Shown piece by piece: positions 33,808 through 46,058 of a DNA stretch of 46,873 bases. A program made the position numbers and the translations under genes. The DNA is from Candidatus Nyctobacter psychrophilus (GTDB lineage: Bacteria; Vulcanimicrobiota; Vulcanimicrobiia; Vulcanimicrobiales; Vulcanimicrobiaceae), in contig JACRTY010000015.1 of NCBI GenBank assembly GCA_014305025.1, positions 1 to 46,873 on the forward strand, in the 5' to 3' direction. The notes beneath the pieces are model-generated. The model was not told where the DNA came from, did not search any database, and worked only from the letters and a program-made list of their open reading frames with translations. Within the stretch, counting starts at the first letter, position 1. Each line of letters starts with the position of its first letter.

Positions 33808-34671
33808 ATGAGCATCACCTTATCGTCGCACGCTGCGTTCATCGCCGCGCTCGAGGGCGCGCGGCGCATTACGCTTTCCTCCTACGCGCTGACACAGGAC
33901 ATGGCCGATGAACTCAGTGCGCGCGCCGACTACGGCGCCGAGGTGCACGTGCGGCTTGCCGCGCATCTCGTGGGCGACGCGAGCGGCGCGCGAGCCGCGG
34001 GGGCGGCCCGCATGGTTGCGGAGCTCCGCGAGCACGGCGTCGACGCCGCGCTGACCGCGCCGGGCGATTCATCGCCGCACGCGAAGGCGGCGACGGTCGA
34101 CGGCATCGTGTGGCTTGACGACCGCAACTTTCCGCGCAAAGGCCCCGACCTCATCATCCGCGACGACGACCCGGCCGACGCGCGAGCGGCTGCAGCCTGG
34201 CTCGACGGCTCGGTTCCGCACAGTGACCGCCTCACGTTCACCAAGAGCGACGCACTCGCGCAGGAGGCTGCCGCCATCACCGCTGCCCCTCCGGGCGAGA
34301 TCGACCTTTCGACTGAAGACATCGGCACCGGCAACATCGAACTGGCACTGCGAGCCCGCCTCGCCGCCGGCGACCATGTCCGCGTACTCGTCGATTTTGC
34401 CGAGTGCACGTCGTCCTCGGCCCGTAGCGCTATTGCGCTCCTGGAAAAGGCGGGCGCTGAGATCAGATCCCGGAGGGCGCTCGACAAACTCACCGTCACG
34501 GCGGGCAGCGCCTGGATCGGCTCGGCCAACGCGAGCCACGATATTCCGCGCACGGCTGGACAGAGCGATTGGGGGTTAGTCACGACTCAGGCCGACGCCG
34601 TCGTCGCGCTCCGGCAGCGCTTCGACGCAGCCTGGAGCGGCGCGTCGCCGACGTCTTTAACGCAGGCGTAG
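33808..34671 (+). CDS. Phospholipase-D-like protein with one degenerate HKD half
   Basis: 287 residues from the ATG at 33808, preceded by GGAGCGGC. The first half has HAKAATVDGIVWLDDRNF, an intact HxKxxxxD. In the second half the motif reads LDKLTVTAGSAWIGSANAS, keeping K and GSAN but losing the His and Asp. The protein begins MSITLSSHAAFIAALEGARR. PLD-fold proteins of this type cut phosphodiester bonds of lipids or nucleic acids; two half-sites normally make one active site, so activity here would need dimerisation or is lost. No signal peptide, so it acts in the cytosol. Confidence 0.75.
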   Translation: MSITLSSHAAFIAALEGARRITLSSYALTQDMADELSARADYGAEVHVRLAAHLVGDASGARAAGAARMVAELREHGVDAALTAPGDSSPHAKAATVDGIVWLDDRNFPRKGPDLIIRDDDPADARAAAAWLDGSVPHSDRLTFTKSDALAQEAAAITAAPPGEIDLSTEDIGTGNIELALRARLAAGDHVRVLVDFAECTSSSARSAIALLEKAGAEIRSRRALDKLTVTAGSAWIGSANASHDIPRTAGQSDWGLVTTQADAVVALRQRFDAAWSGASPTSLTQA

Positions 34672-34698
34672 CATCATGGCCACGGAACCGAAACATCA

Positions 34699-34995
34699 AT
34701 GGCGGAGCCTGGGCGAGTGACCGACCAAGAGATCATGTCGGGTTTTCAAACGCTGCTCGAAGCCATAGAACTGGGCTTTAGCAAACTCAACGCTCGGGTT
34801 GATAAGCTCGAAGCCCGCATGGATGCCATGGAAGCGCGCATGGAGCGGCTGCAAGCGTCCTTGTCCAATCTGGAGCAACGAATGCTGCGCCGCTTCGATG
34901 AGATCGACGCCCGCTTCGCACAGATGGATGCGCGCTTCGATCGCATCGAAATGCGCCTGGACCGCCTCGAAGCCCGGCCGTACCCCCGGCCGTGA
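34699..34995 (+). CDS. Small coiled-coil protein upstream of rpoB
   Basis: 98 residues from an ATG at 34699, or 92 from a GTG at 34717 that has GGAG nine bases before it (the better start). From about residue 28 on it is continuous heptads: LNARVDKLEARMDAMEARM, RLQASLSNLEQRMLRR, FDEIDARFAQMDARFDRIE and MRLDRLEARP. The last heptads repeat a roughly 7-residue DARF/DRIE unit. It probably forms a parallel dimer or trimer; no function is implied. Similar short coiled-coil proteins are common near IS elements and phage genes, but nothing else here suggests mobility. Confidence 0.7.
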   Translation: MAEPGRVTDQEIMSGFQTLLEAIELGFSKLNARVDKLEARMDAMEARMERLQASLSNLEQRMLRRFDEIDARFAQMDARFDRIEMRLDRLEARPYPRP

Positions 34996-35001
34996 CAGCC
35001 C

Positions 35002-35030
35002 TTCCCAAAACGTGCGGTCCGTGATACCAT
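35002..35030 (+). promoter_or_regulatory. Candidate rpoB promoter
   Basis: TTCCCA (35002-35007) and TACCAT (35025-35030) are separated by 17 bases, with TG one base before the -10. Both hexamers match the vegetative consensus at four of six positions. The leader to the rpoB ATG would be about 120 bases. Independent transcription fits the absence of ribosomal-protein genes upstream. Confidence 0.4.
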
Positions 35031-35158
35031 AACGGCCTATGCCCTAGGGGTCCGCGCGGAGCTCAGGCGGGCGAGGCGACTCGCTGGCCTGCTTTGATTT
35101 GTGGCTCCCGGCTTCTGTGGGCGTTACCTCGTCGTTCGTTGAGAGTACAAGAGAAATA

Positions 35159-39121
<3,963 letters not shown>

Positions 39122-39205
39122 GGAAACCCGCTTTCCCCACGAACGGAGCCAAGAGACCCGCGTGATGAGGCGGTCTAACCGCGGCTTGTAGTTGGTGATA
39201 TATTT

Positions 39206-39625
39206 ATGGTATATCTCAATTGCGGAGGGCCTCGGAAGTATCTTTTCGATACGCATGCCCTTATCGCGCTTCTGCGAGGATCACCGCGCTTCGTTGGTCG
39301 GCTCCGTAGACGTGTGCCCGGCGATTTCGGGATTGCATCGATCGCGCTGCACGAGTTGTACTACGGTGCCTACAAGAGCGCACGCGTCGAGGAAAACCTC
39401 GCGCGTATCGACTCCATGCGAATCGCGGTGCTCCCCTTTGATACCGAAGACGCGCGGCAAGCCGGTGAAATACGATCGACGCTTGCACGCGCCGGAAAAA
39501 CAATCGGGCCGTACGATAGCCTCATTGCCGGTCAGGCGAAAGCGAGAAGCCTGACGCTCATCACGCACAACGTCGCCGAGTTCTCCCGCGTCGTCGGCTT
39601 GCGCGTCGAGGACTGGGAAGGCTGA
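39206..39625 (+). CDS. PIN-domain (VapC-like) ribonuclease toxin
   Basis: 139 residues. PIN acidic residues are visible in KYLFDTHALIALLRG, ALHELYYGAYKS and TIGPYDSLIAGQAKARSLTLITHN. VapC toxins cut tRNA or rRNA and are held inactive by an antitoxin usually encoded just upstream. Here only 84 bases separate it from rpoB, with no room for an antitoxin gene. The ATG at 39206 leaves a 10-residue lead before the domain; an AT-rich stretch (TGATATATTTATGGTATAT) around it may be its promoter. It is therefore an orphan toxin, a different nuclease, or the antitoxin has been lost. Confidence 0.85.
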   Translation: MVYLNCGGPRKYLFDTHALIALLRGSPRFVGRLRRRVPGDFGIASIALHELYYGAYKSARVEENLARIDSMRIAVLPFDTEDARQAGEIRSTLARAGKTIGPYDSLIAGQAKARSLTLITHNVAEFSRVVGLRVEDWEG

Positions 39626-39665
39626 CGGAGCTGAAGCGCCGGGCGATCCCGAACGGCCCAAACCC

Positions 39666-41915
39666 GTGAGCGACACGGAAGGCCTCGCTGCGCTGCTTGC
39701 AGCCTCGCGCGTCAACGAGGTTCGCAGTGCAGTGCGCGCGCTTACCGACTGCGGCTACGTCTGGGCTCCGCTCGGCGGACGCGAGGCCAATTTCGGTCTC
39801 GTCAACATCGGCTCAGATCCCGGTCTCGCGTTCGTTGAGCGCGTGACGAACGCGCTCGATGCCGTACTCGAACTTGAGGCGTCGAACGCACCGCCGGCCG
39901 TTGTCGCCGAACTAGAATCGCCGCGCGAAGCGGCGCGCGTGCTGTTCGGCGTCACGGAAGGCCGCATGGCGCAGCTCGGCGACGAGCGCGCGGCGGCGCT
40001 GGCCGCGCGTGTCGTTGTTGCGATCTCCGACGGCTCGCGCGCCGACCGCCCCACGCTCGAAGTGCGTGACGACGGCATAGGAATCGCGCCGCCGGCGATG
40101 CCGCAAACGATCCTCAATCTCGCGGGCAGCAACAAGATCGACAAGCCGTACCTGGCTGGCGCATACGGCCAGGGCGGTTCGACGACGTTCGCGTTCGCCT
40201 CGGGCGGTAGCGTGATCGCGTCGGCGTCCGCCGACTCCGACGTCGGCGTCACGTTCGTGCGCTATCGTGCGCTCGATCCGCGCCGGAACAAGAACGGCCG
40301 CTACGAATACCTTGCGCGTACGAAGGGCGGCGCGGTGGGGGCGCTCGACGCGCGGCGCGTCGGCTTCGCTCGCGGAACGCTCGTGCGCCACTTCGATTAC
40401 GAGTTAACCGAGTACACGGCCCACGCGTATGACCCGACTGCCAGTATGTCGTCGCTGCTCGGTGCGGCGCTGTTCGATCCGATCCTGCCGTTCTCGATTG
40501 CCGAGCGCCGCCGCGGCTTGGCGCGGCTCTTCGATGCCGATGAACCGCGCATTGAGCGGGGACGGTTTGCGGCGCTCGCCCGCGCTGGACCCGCACTTGA
40601 ACACCGGCAATCGATCTCGTTTCCGTTTGGGCGCGGGCACACATCCGACGTCGTCAGCGTTCACTATTGGGTCCTCGCCGCCGACGGCGACCCCTTGCAT
40701 CCGGATCCACAGCATCCCGTGGTCATCACGAATTACGGGCAAACGCACGGCACGCTCGACCGGCGCTTCATCGTCGACGTCCTGCGGCTTCCGTTCCTCA
40801 AGGAAGCGCTTGTCGTGCAGGTCGAGCTCGACGCCTTGTCGGCGGCGACCAAGCGTGAACTGATCTCGACGACGCGCGATCGTCTCAAGCGCGGCGGCGC
40901 GTACGGGACCCTGCTCGATGCTGCACGCGACGCATTGCTCGATGATCCCGCGTTGCAAGCCGCCAACACCGCACGACGGCGCAGGCTCCTGGAGCGCCAG
41001 AGCGCGACCGATCAGAAGCGCCTGCGCCGCCGCTTCATGGAGTTGCTGGAGAAGTTTCATCCCGGCGCCGATCCCGGTGCGGCGGCGAGCCGCAACGGCA
41101 AGAGCGAAAGCGCGACGGCCTCACTGTCGGACGGCGGCGACAGTGCCCCGGACGTCGAGCCGCTCGCTACGCAGGCGCATCCGACCTTCGTGCGCATCGC
41201 GGGCCACGTGCGGCCGTTGCAGCTCTCGCGCGGCCGCAACGCGCTGATCCGATTGGAATCGGATGCGCCCGACGCGTATTGCGCGCTGCACGCGCAGGCG
41301 CGGCTCGTGCTGGTCGCCGACCCGCTCGCGAGTTTGGAAGTGTTACGAGTTTCCGATTTCCGCGGCGGACGCGCCCGCGTGACGGTGCGCCCGGTAGCCG
41401 AGATCGGTACGCTCGGAACGGCGGCGATCCGTCTGACGGATGCCGAAGGCACGGTCCACGTCGATGCCGCCGAATTTACGATCGTCGAGCCGCCGCCGCC
41501 GACACCGGCGGAAGCCGACGGCCGCAAAGGGATGCGTCTGCCGCAGGTCTACGAGGTCTACCGCAGCGGTTGGGAGCGGCTCGGTTTCGATGAAACGAGC
41601 GTCTCGAGCGTCACGGAGTCACGCGATGACTATTCGATTTGGATCAACATGGAAAACCGGCACTTGCACCGCCTACTCAGCAGCGTCGATTATCAGGAGC
41701 ATGGCCTCGTGCGCATGCGCGCAAGCTATCTCGTACAGGTCGCGTTCTACGCATTTCTGATGCACGACGCAAGCCCAAATTTTGTCCAGATCGACGGCGC
41801 CGAACTCGACGCCTATCAGCGCGCCGAGCTCGACCGCGTCGCCCGCACGGTCATCACCTCGATCGCGTCGGTCGAACGCATCGACTCAGCCGCGCTGGTC
41901 GACGCAGAAAATTGA
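39666..41915 (+). CDS. GHKL-type ATPase, paraMORC/MutL-Hsp90-like
   Basis: 749 residues from a GTG at 39666. The ATP-binding Bergerat fold is at the N-terminus: FVERVTNALDAVLE (E58, N62, D65), RDDGIGIAPP (D136, G137, G139) and GAYGQGGSTTFAF (168-172). A ~200-residue transducer part follows (VITNYGQTHGTLDRRFIVDVLRLPFL, a lysine in TTRDRLKRG), then a helix-rich middle, an Ig-like strand segment (QLSRGRNALIRLESDAPDAY, TLGTAAIRLTDAEGTVHVDAAEFT) and an unrecognised C-terminal domain. ParaMORC-type ATPases of this size occur in restriction and other defence islands. It is followed by a 54-residue gene after nine bases. A DNA-clamp role in defence is inferred. Confidence 0.75.
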   Translation: MSDTEGLAALLAASRVNEVRSAVRALTDCGYVWAPLGGREANFGLVNIGSDPGLAFVERVTNALDAVLELEASNAPPAVVAELESPREAARVLFGVTEGRMAQLGDERAAALAARVVVAISDGSRADRPTLEVRDDGIGIAPPAMPQTILNLAGSNKIDKPYLAGAYGQGGSTTFAFASGGSVIASASADSDVGVTFVRYRALDPRRNKNGRYEYLARTKGGAVGALDARRVGFARGTLVRHFDYELTEYTAHAYDPTASMSSLLGAALFDPILPFSIAERRRGLARLFDADEPRIERGRFAALARAGPALEHRQSISFPFGRGHTSDVVSVHYWVLAADGDPLHPDPQHPVVITNYGQTHGTLDRRFIVDVLRLPFLKEALVVQVELDALSAATKRELISTTRDRLKRGGAYGTLLDAARDALLDDPALQAANTARRRRLLERQSATDQKRLRRRFMELLEKFHPGADPGAAASRNGKSESATASLSDGGDSAPDVEPLATQAHPTFVRIAGHVRPLQLSRGRNALIRLESDAPDAYCALHAQARLVLVADPLASLEVLRVSDFRGGRARVTVRPVAEIGTLGTAAIRLTDAEGTVHVDAAEFTIVEPPPPTPAEADGRKGMRLPQVYEVYRSGWERLGFDETSVSSVTESRDDYSIWINMENRHLHRLLSSVDYQEHGLVRMRASYLVQVAFYAFLMHDASPNFVQIDGAELDAYQRAELDRVARTVITSIASVERIDSAALVDAEN

Positions 41916-41924
41916 AGTCTGCTG

Positions 41925-42089
41925 TTGAATTCCTCCACCGCCGCCGAAGTAGAGGCCAATCTTCTCGTCGAGGATCGAGCGGCGATCATCCGGCGAAACG
42001 ATTTCAGCCGCGATATCCGGCGCGATCGTCGGCTTCTCGCGGGCCTCGCCGAGATCGCGCGGCAGACGCTCGAACGAAAAGTACGCTAG
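41925..42089 (+). CDS. Small helical protein, companion of the GHKL ATPase
   Basis: 54 residues from a TTG at 41925 (CTG at 41922 also possible), nine bases after the ATPase stop. The sequence is helical and charged throughout: STAAEVEANLLVEDRAAIIRR, NDFSRDIRRDRRLLAGLAEI and ARQTLERKVR. Third codon positions are GC-rich as in real genes here, and the frame ends in TAG that overlaps the GTG of the next frame. I see no family. Because it is too short for most gene finders it may be widely missed next to this ATPase. Confidence 0.5.
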   Translation: MNSSTAAEVEANLLVEDRAAIIRRNDFSRDIRRDRRLLAGLAEIARQTLERKVR

Positions 42090-42307
42090 TGAGGAAAGCG
42101 GTCCCGATCACCGACATCGCGGTGGCGATCCGCGAACGTTACGGCTGCGAGCCGCTTCCGCGTCCATGCCGCCGCAAAACCGATACACCGAGATCCGCGC
42201 GCCGACCGACGCGTTTCGGCACCGATGGTGTTCCCTCGAAGAACACGAGTCGCGCGTCGACCGCTGCGCCGTCGATGTCGAGCACCGCGAAACTGAAACG
42301 AGCTTGA
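42089..42307 (+). pseudogene. Truncated start of an unknown gene after the small companion
   Basis: A GTG at 42089 overlaps the preceding stop (TAGTG) and reads VRKAVPITDIAVAIRERYGCE with protein-like composition for about 22 residues. After that the frame becomes Arg/Thr/Pro-rich and lies on top of the minus-strand phosphoesterase. I read it as the beginning of a third gene of the ATPase operon, cut at about 42155. It could also be a chance open frame. Confidence 0.35.
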
Positions 42308-42713
42308 CCTCGCTTGTCGGTCGGCGAACCGGGATTGATCAACCACAGTCCGCCGCAGCGCACGCACGATGGAATGTGACTGTGCCCGAAGAGAATCACG
42401 TCGACCGCTTCATCGGCAAAGGCCGTAAGCGCGCGTTGCGGCGTCGTCCCGCGCTTGCCGTCGCCGTGTAGGAGCCCCACCCGGATGTCTTCGACCGCGA
42501 TGATTTTGCGCCGACCGAACCGCGCGACCATCTCCGGTCCATCGTTGTTACCGGCGACGCCGTCCAAAGGCGCAATCGCTTCCAAGGCCCGGGCGACTTC
42601 GATCGACGTAAAGTCACGGCAGTGCAAAATCGCGGCCGGCCGCTGCGCCTCCACGATGATGCGACCCAATATCTGTGCGGGTCATGCGGCATAAGGACGA
42701 CGAGCGCGCACGC
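42139..42713 (-). pseudogene. Decayed YfcE-type metallophosphoesterase
   Basis: From 42669 to 42139 the frame reads VEAQRPAAILHCRDFTSIEVA, then VAGNNDGPEMV, GLLHGDGKRGTTP, VILFGHSHIP and INPGSPTDKRGQARFSF, the ordered motifs of YfcE phosphodiesterases. The N-terminus is in another frame (ALVVLMPHDPHRYWVAS, from about 42707) and its first metal motif, normally SDTH, is replaced by MPHD. The invariant HCGD reads HCRD. With a frameshift near 42665 and two damaged metal sites the gene is very likely dead. The frame ends over the truncated gene at 42089. Confidence 0.75.
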
Positions 42714-42775
42714 ACGCGATCGTTCGGAATTCGTCGCACTCGGCGTCGTTCGTCGCCACGCCGCAAGGCGAAACG

Positions 42776-43210
42776 ATGTTCGTGGGCCTTTACGACGTCC
42801 TGTACCTGGGGCCGTCAGAGACGGAACTCGTGTCGCCGCCGAGCGGCGAGGTACATTCGCCGGGAAGCCAGCACGTCTATGAAACAAACAAGAATCCGGC
42901 TTTAAACTTGTACGAAGGCCGGTTATTTGTGGCATGGGGCGCCCATCGTGCATGGTGTCAGCACGCGGCTCGACACGAGAAGCCGATCGTCGAGATTAAA
43001 AAGACGTTCTCCGAGCCGGCGTTCTCAGGCCATTTGAAGTTTATCGACGTCATCACGCGGATTCCGGCGCTTCCACTGTCCTGGATCGAGGCGCTGAAGA
43101 ACGCTCAAGGCGTCTACGTGCTAACGTGCCCTCGTACAAAAGAGCTTCGTCGACCCGCCGTAAGCCGAGCAGCGCGTGCGGGAAGTGATTCGGCTCGATC
43201 GCGCTCTTAG
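42776..43210 (+). pseudogene. GIY-YIG-family protein cut off before its nuclease domain
   Basis: The frame reads MFVGLYDVLYLGPSETELVSP, LNLYEGRLFVAWGAHRAWCQ, KPIVEIKKTFSEPAFSGHLKF and IPALPLSWIEALKNAQGVYVL, then TCPRTKE followed by unrelated, Arg/Ser-rich sequence. In homologues I know, TCPRTKE leads straight into the GIY-YIG core (QYVGSA...). The domain that cuts DNA is missing here, so the gene ends at a deletion junction near 43145. The remaining N-terminal region is an accessory domain of unknown role. Confidence 0.65.
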
Positions 43211-43617
43211 ATGCGTCACAAAGCAGTGAATTAGGCCAACGGTTCAATACTCGTTTCGTTGACCGAACACGACGTTGTACAACAGGCGCATCGGGCTCGA
43301 AAACCGAGCGTCGAACGGACGACCTCGTCGACATCTGATGCGACGGAGCTCATCCGCGCACGTCGTCCGCAAGCCCTTCGATGCGTTGCTCGCCATGCCA
43401 GGGCCGCGCCGTTGCAGTCGTCCGCAACGCGCGGTGACAGCTCGACCGTGACGTCAAAGCGACAGCGTTCGCGTCATCGTGCAGGTTCCGGCCTTTACCG
43501 GCTCCGAACGGAAGCGATCGAGGGAGAACGTGCGCCAGGCGCGCGGACCACACGGTGTAGCTTCGCGACAATCCGACGTGCCAAGCGGTTGACATACGGT
43601 AGTGGTACGATGCCGCC
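43211..43617. other. 407-base stretch without recognisable gene
   Basis: No frame here shows family resemblance or convincing composition on either strand. A TTGACA at 43589-43594 matches a -35 box exactly but has no -10 at the right distance. The stretch lies between two broken genes and is probably the remains of deleted DNA. Confidence 0.4.
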
Positions 43618-43999
43618 ATGGAGGGCAAGGAATCCGCTCGCGAGGCACGGCGCAAACTGAAAGCGCTCCTCGACGTCAATCGTTATGTAGCGCAGCGCTG
43701 CGGCGACCAGGGCTACGTTGTCCCGTTCGTCGGCCGCTTTCGAGGGACTGGCACGTCGCGGCGCAGATCGCAACGGCTGGCTGGGGCTGACGACGTACGT
43801 TCTGACCTTGCCCGAACCGGCAAGTCTGAAGGCAACCTTGATGGGCCGCCTCCTTGAACTCAACGACTCGATGTCGCTGGCCAAGTTCACGAAGGTGAAG
43901 GACGGCAGCACGGTGACGCTGGACTTCGAGTACCGGGAAGAACACCCGGACGCCGCCGTGCTTGGAAATCTGATCGACATTACCGGTGATTCTTCGTAG
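43618..43999 (+). pseudogene. YbjN-like (type III chaperone-like fold) gene with a +1 frameshift
   Basis: From the ATG at 43618 the frame reads MEGKESAREARRKLKALLDV and NRYVAQRCGDQGYVVPF; the match continues one base on as SAAFEGLARRGADRNGWLGL, TTYVLTLPEPASLKATLMGR, LLELNDSMSLAKFTKVKDG and FEYREEHPDAAVLGNLI. One extra base at about 43729 explains the break. The joined product would be about 126 residues, the usual length of small YbjN-type proteins, whose fold resembles type III secretion chaperones. Either a sequencing error or an inactivating insertion. Confidence 0.7.
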
Positions 44000-44048
44000 G
44001 GCGTAACGGGGCGCTTAGCCGCCGCTACTGCGGGCATAAGCGCCGTCG

Positions 44049-45482
44049 ATGGGCGAATCGATGCGCCGCGTTGCACCGGGGCCGCGCGGTCTTGAAGTTC
44101 TGCAGTTTCTTGGTTTAGGAACCTTCGAAAACACGTTGCACTTCCTGCGTGCGCAGGCGCGCAAGCACGGACCGGTAACGTCGTTTCGGATTCTCGGGCG
44201 CACGCTCTACCTGCTCGATGATCCCGAGTTGCTGCGCCAAGTCCTGGTCGTGCAACAGCACAGCTTCACGCGCCCGGTCGGGACGCAACTGCTGCGCGAC
44301 ATCACCGGGCTGAATTTGGCGACAACCGATGAGCCGCTGCACCGCGAGCGCCGCCGGTTACTACAGCCCGCCTTCGCGCGCCAGGCAATCGCCGCGTACG
44401 GAGGCGTCATGGCGCACGAGGCCCGTCGCTTCGCCGCGGAATGCTTCGATGGGCAACTTCTCGACATCGGGGCGGCCATGGCGCGGCTCACCTTAAACGT
44501 TGCCAGCCGCACGCTTTTCGGCGGCGGCGTCGATCCCGACGCATATGCGATGTCGCAAGCGCTGGCGCGAGCCATGCACGCGGTCTCACGAGTCGGTCCA
44601 ATCCTCGAGGCCGTACCGCCATCAATCGCGGGGGCGTGCCGGCGGTTGTCGTTCGGCGCCAACGTGGAGTTTCGCCGCGCGCGCACCGCTCTGCGCGCGA
44701 GCGTGCAACGTCTCATCGAGCGCAATCGCGGCATCGCGGAGACCAACGGCGGCGGCGTGCTCAGCATCGTGCTTGCGGCAAGCGGTGACGACGCGGCAGT
44801 GGGCGATGAACTGTGCGCGCTGCTCTTCGCCGGTCACGAAACGACGGCGACCGCGCTGACTTGGGCGTGGTATCTGCTCGCCTCTCATCCCACCGTCGAA
44901 GCGACGCTGCATGAGGAACTCGATGCCGTGCTCGGCGAGCGCGATCCGACCGTCGATGATATCGCGAATCTTCCGTTCACGACCGCCGTCTTCAACGAGA
45001 CGCTGCGTCTTTATCCCTCCGCGCCCGTCTTCGGACGGCGTGTCCTCGAAGACTGCGAGCTGTGCGGGTACCGAATCTCGGGCGGTTCGGGCATCATCAT
45101 CAGCCCGTTTGTCTCACAGCGCAACGCACGTTACTTCCCCGCACCCGAATGCTTCGTGCCCGCGCGGTGGCAGCAACCAACGTGGCCGGACTTCGCGTAC
45201 GTTCCGTTCGGCGGCGGGGCGCGCCGCTGCATCGGCGAGCCGTTCGCGCGCATGGAAGGCGTCATGGTCTTGGCGACCTTGGCCCGGCGTTATCGCTTCG
45301 CTCGAATCGAACGCGGTCGGGTCGGCATCGCGTCGGCGATGCTGCGTCCGGCGCGCCCCATCGTCGTGCGGGCCATCGCGCGTGATACGTCAACGCGGCG
45401 CTACGTCAGCGTCAAGGGAGAATCGCTCACCGGTCGTGCGGCGTTTCGTGACCGGCAAGGCATGGCAGGTGCGGCGCGATAG
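44049..45482 (+). CDS. Cytochrome P450
   Basis: 477 residues. The I-helix oxygen-binding motif is LLFAGHETTATALTWAW, the K-helix ExxR is FNETLRLYPSAPVFGRR, and the haem loop is FGGGARRCIGEPFARMEG with the ligand cysteine C394. There is no N-terminal membrane anchor, so it is a soluble class needing a ferredoxin partner, which is not in the window. It inserts one oxygen atom into an unknown substrate. The C-terminus runs about 25 residues past the usual end (SLTGRAAFRDRQGMAGAAR). An ATG 12 bases further in is possible. It is an intact gene among broken ones. Confidence 0.95.
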   Translation: MGESMRRVAPGPRGLEVLQFLGLGTFENTLHFLRAQARKHGPVTSFRILGRTLYLLDDPELLRQVLVVQQHSFTRPVGTQLLRDITGLNLATTDEPLHRERRRLLQPAFARQAIAAYGGVMAHEARRFAAECFDGQLLDIGAAMARLTLNVASRTLFGGGVDPDAYAMSQALARAMHAVSRVGPILEAVPPSIAGACRRLSFGANVEFRRARTALRASVQRLIERNRGIAETNGGGVLSIVLAASGDDAAVGDELCALLFAGHETTATALTWAWYLLASHPTVEATLHEELDAVLGERDPTVDDIANLPFTTAVFNETLRLYPSAPVFGRRVLEDCELCGYRISGGSGIIISPFVSQRNARYFPAPECFVPARWQQPTWPDFAYVPFGGGARRCIGEPFARMEGVMVLATLARRYRFARIERGRVGIASAMLRPARPIVVRAIARDTSTRRYVSVKGESLTGRAAFRDRQGMAGAAR

Positions 45483-45563
45483 TACCGTGATTCGATCAGC
45501 CTGATGATTCGCTCTCCATCGAAACGTTGGCGTTCGTGCGACGGCATCGACGCTACGCCGCAC

Positions 45564-45854
45564 CTACTCGGTCGGCGTCGCCGCTGGCATGGCTTGCTCG
45601 ACGAAGGCGCAGAGTAGGTTGACGAGCAGCATTTGCTCGGGGCGGTTGCAGCGGGCGTCGAGGAGGCGGGGGCTGCACACGAGGACGCTGAGACATTGGG
45701 CGCGCGAGATTGCGACGTCGAAGCGGTTCTTGTGGAACAGGAAGCTCATGTCGCGCGGCAGATCGTCGTCGCTTGAGGTTGCCATCGAGTAGAACACGAC
45801 CGGGGCTTCCTGTCCTTGGAACTTGTCGACCGTTCCGACCTTGATGTCGGTGAT
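45564..45854 (-). pseudogene. C-terminal fragment of a superfamily 1 helicase
   Basis: The frame from 45854 reads ITDIKVGTVDKFQGQEAPVV, SFLFHKNRFDVAISRAQCLS and LVCSPRLLDARCNRPEQ, the last helicase motifs (V and VI, with the Arg of RAQ) of Upf1/RecB-linked SF1 enzymes. It ends at 45564 with an Ala/Thr/Pro tail. Only about 97 residues exist; a TAG and unrelated MFS sequence lie immediately before, so over 80 percent of the gene is missing. A GTG at 45797 could start a shorter product but the fragment cannot be an active helicase. Confidence 0.8.
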
Positions 45855-46058
45855 CTATGCATCGTACGTGCTCGGCAACCTCACGGCGTTATTCGCGTTC
45901 GGGCGGCTCTTCGATCAGATCGGCCGCCGAGCCGTGTCTTGTCGCGCTTGACCAGTTCCGCAAGCGCGAGCATGGCCTTTGCCGGCATGATCTGCGCGCT
46001 CGCAATTGTCGGCTTGTTCATGGGCGCCCGCTTCTCGGGAACGTCGGACGCGCGATGA
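45853..46058 (+). pseudogene. Remnants of an MFS transporter
   Basis: Two pieces in different frames. 45853-45951 reads IYASYVLGNLTALFAFGRLF then DQIGRR, the TM2-TM3 loop signature (GRxxDxxGRR) of MFS exporters, then stops. From about 45960 to 46058 a second frame reads SMAFAGMICALAIVGLFMGA, a last transmembrane helix, and ends SGTSDAR. The ten helices between are missing. The final TGA overlaps the start of the ArsR-type regulator (ATGA), so the original operon was probably transporter-regulator. Confidence 0.7.

Noticed and set aside
39165..39185. Small hairpin after rpoB (GCGGT-CTA-ACCGC) as terminator.
   Set aside because: Only five base pairs and no T-tract in either direction.
43589..43617. 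TTGACA as a promoter for the YbjN-like gene.
   Set aside because: The only -10-like hexamer (TACGAT) is 11 bases away, too close. No match at 16-18 bases.
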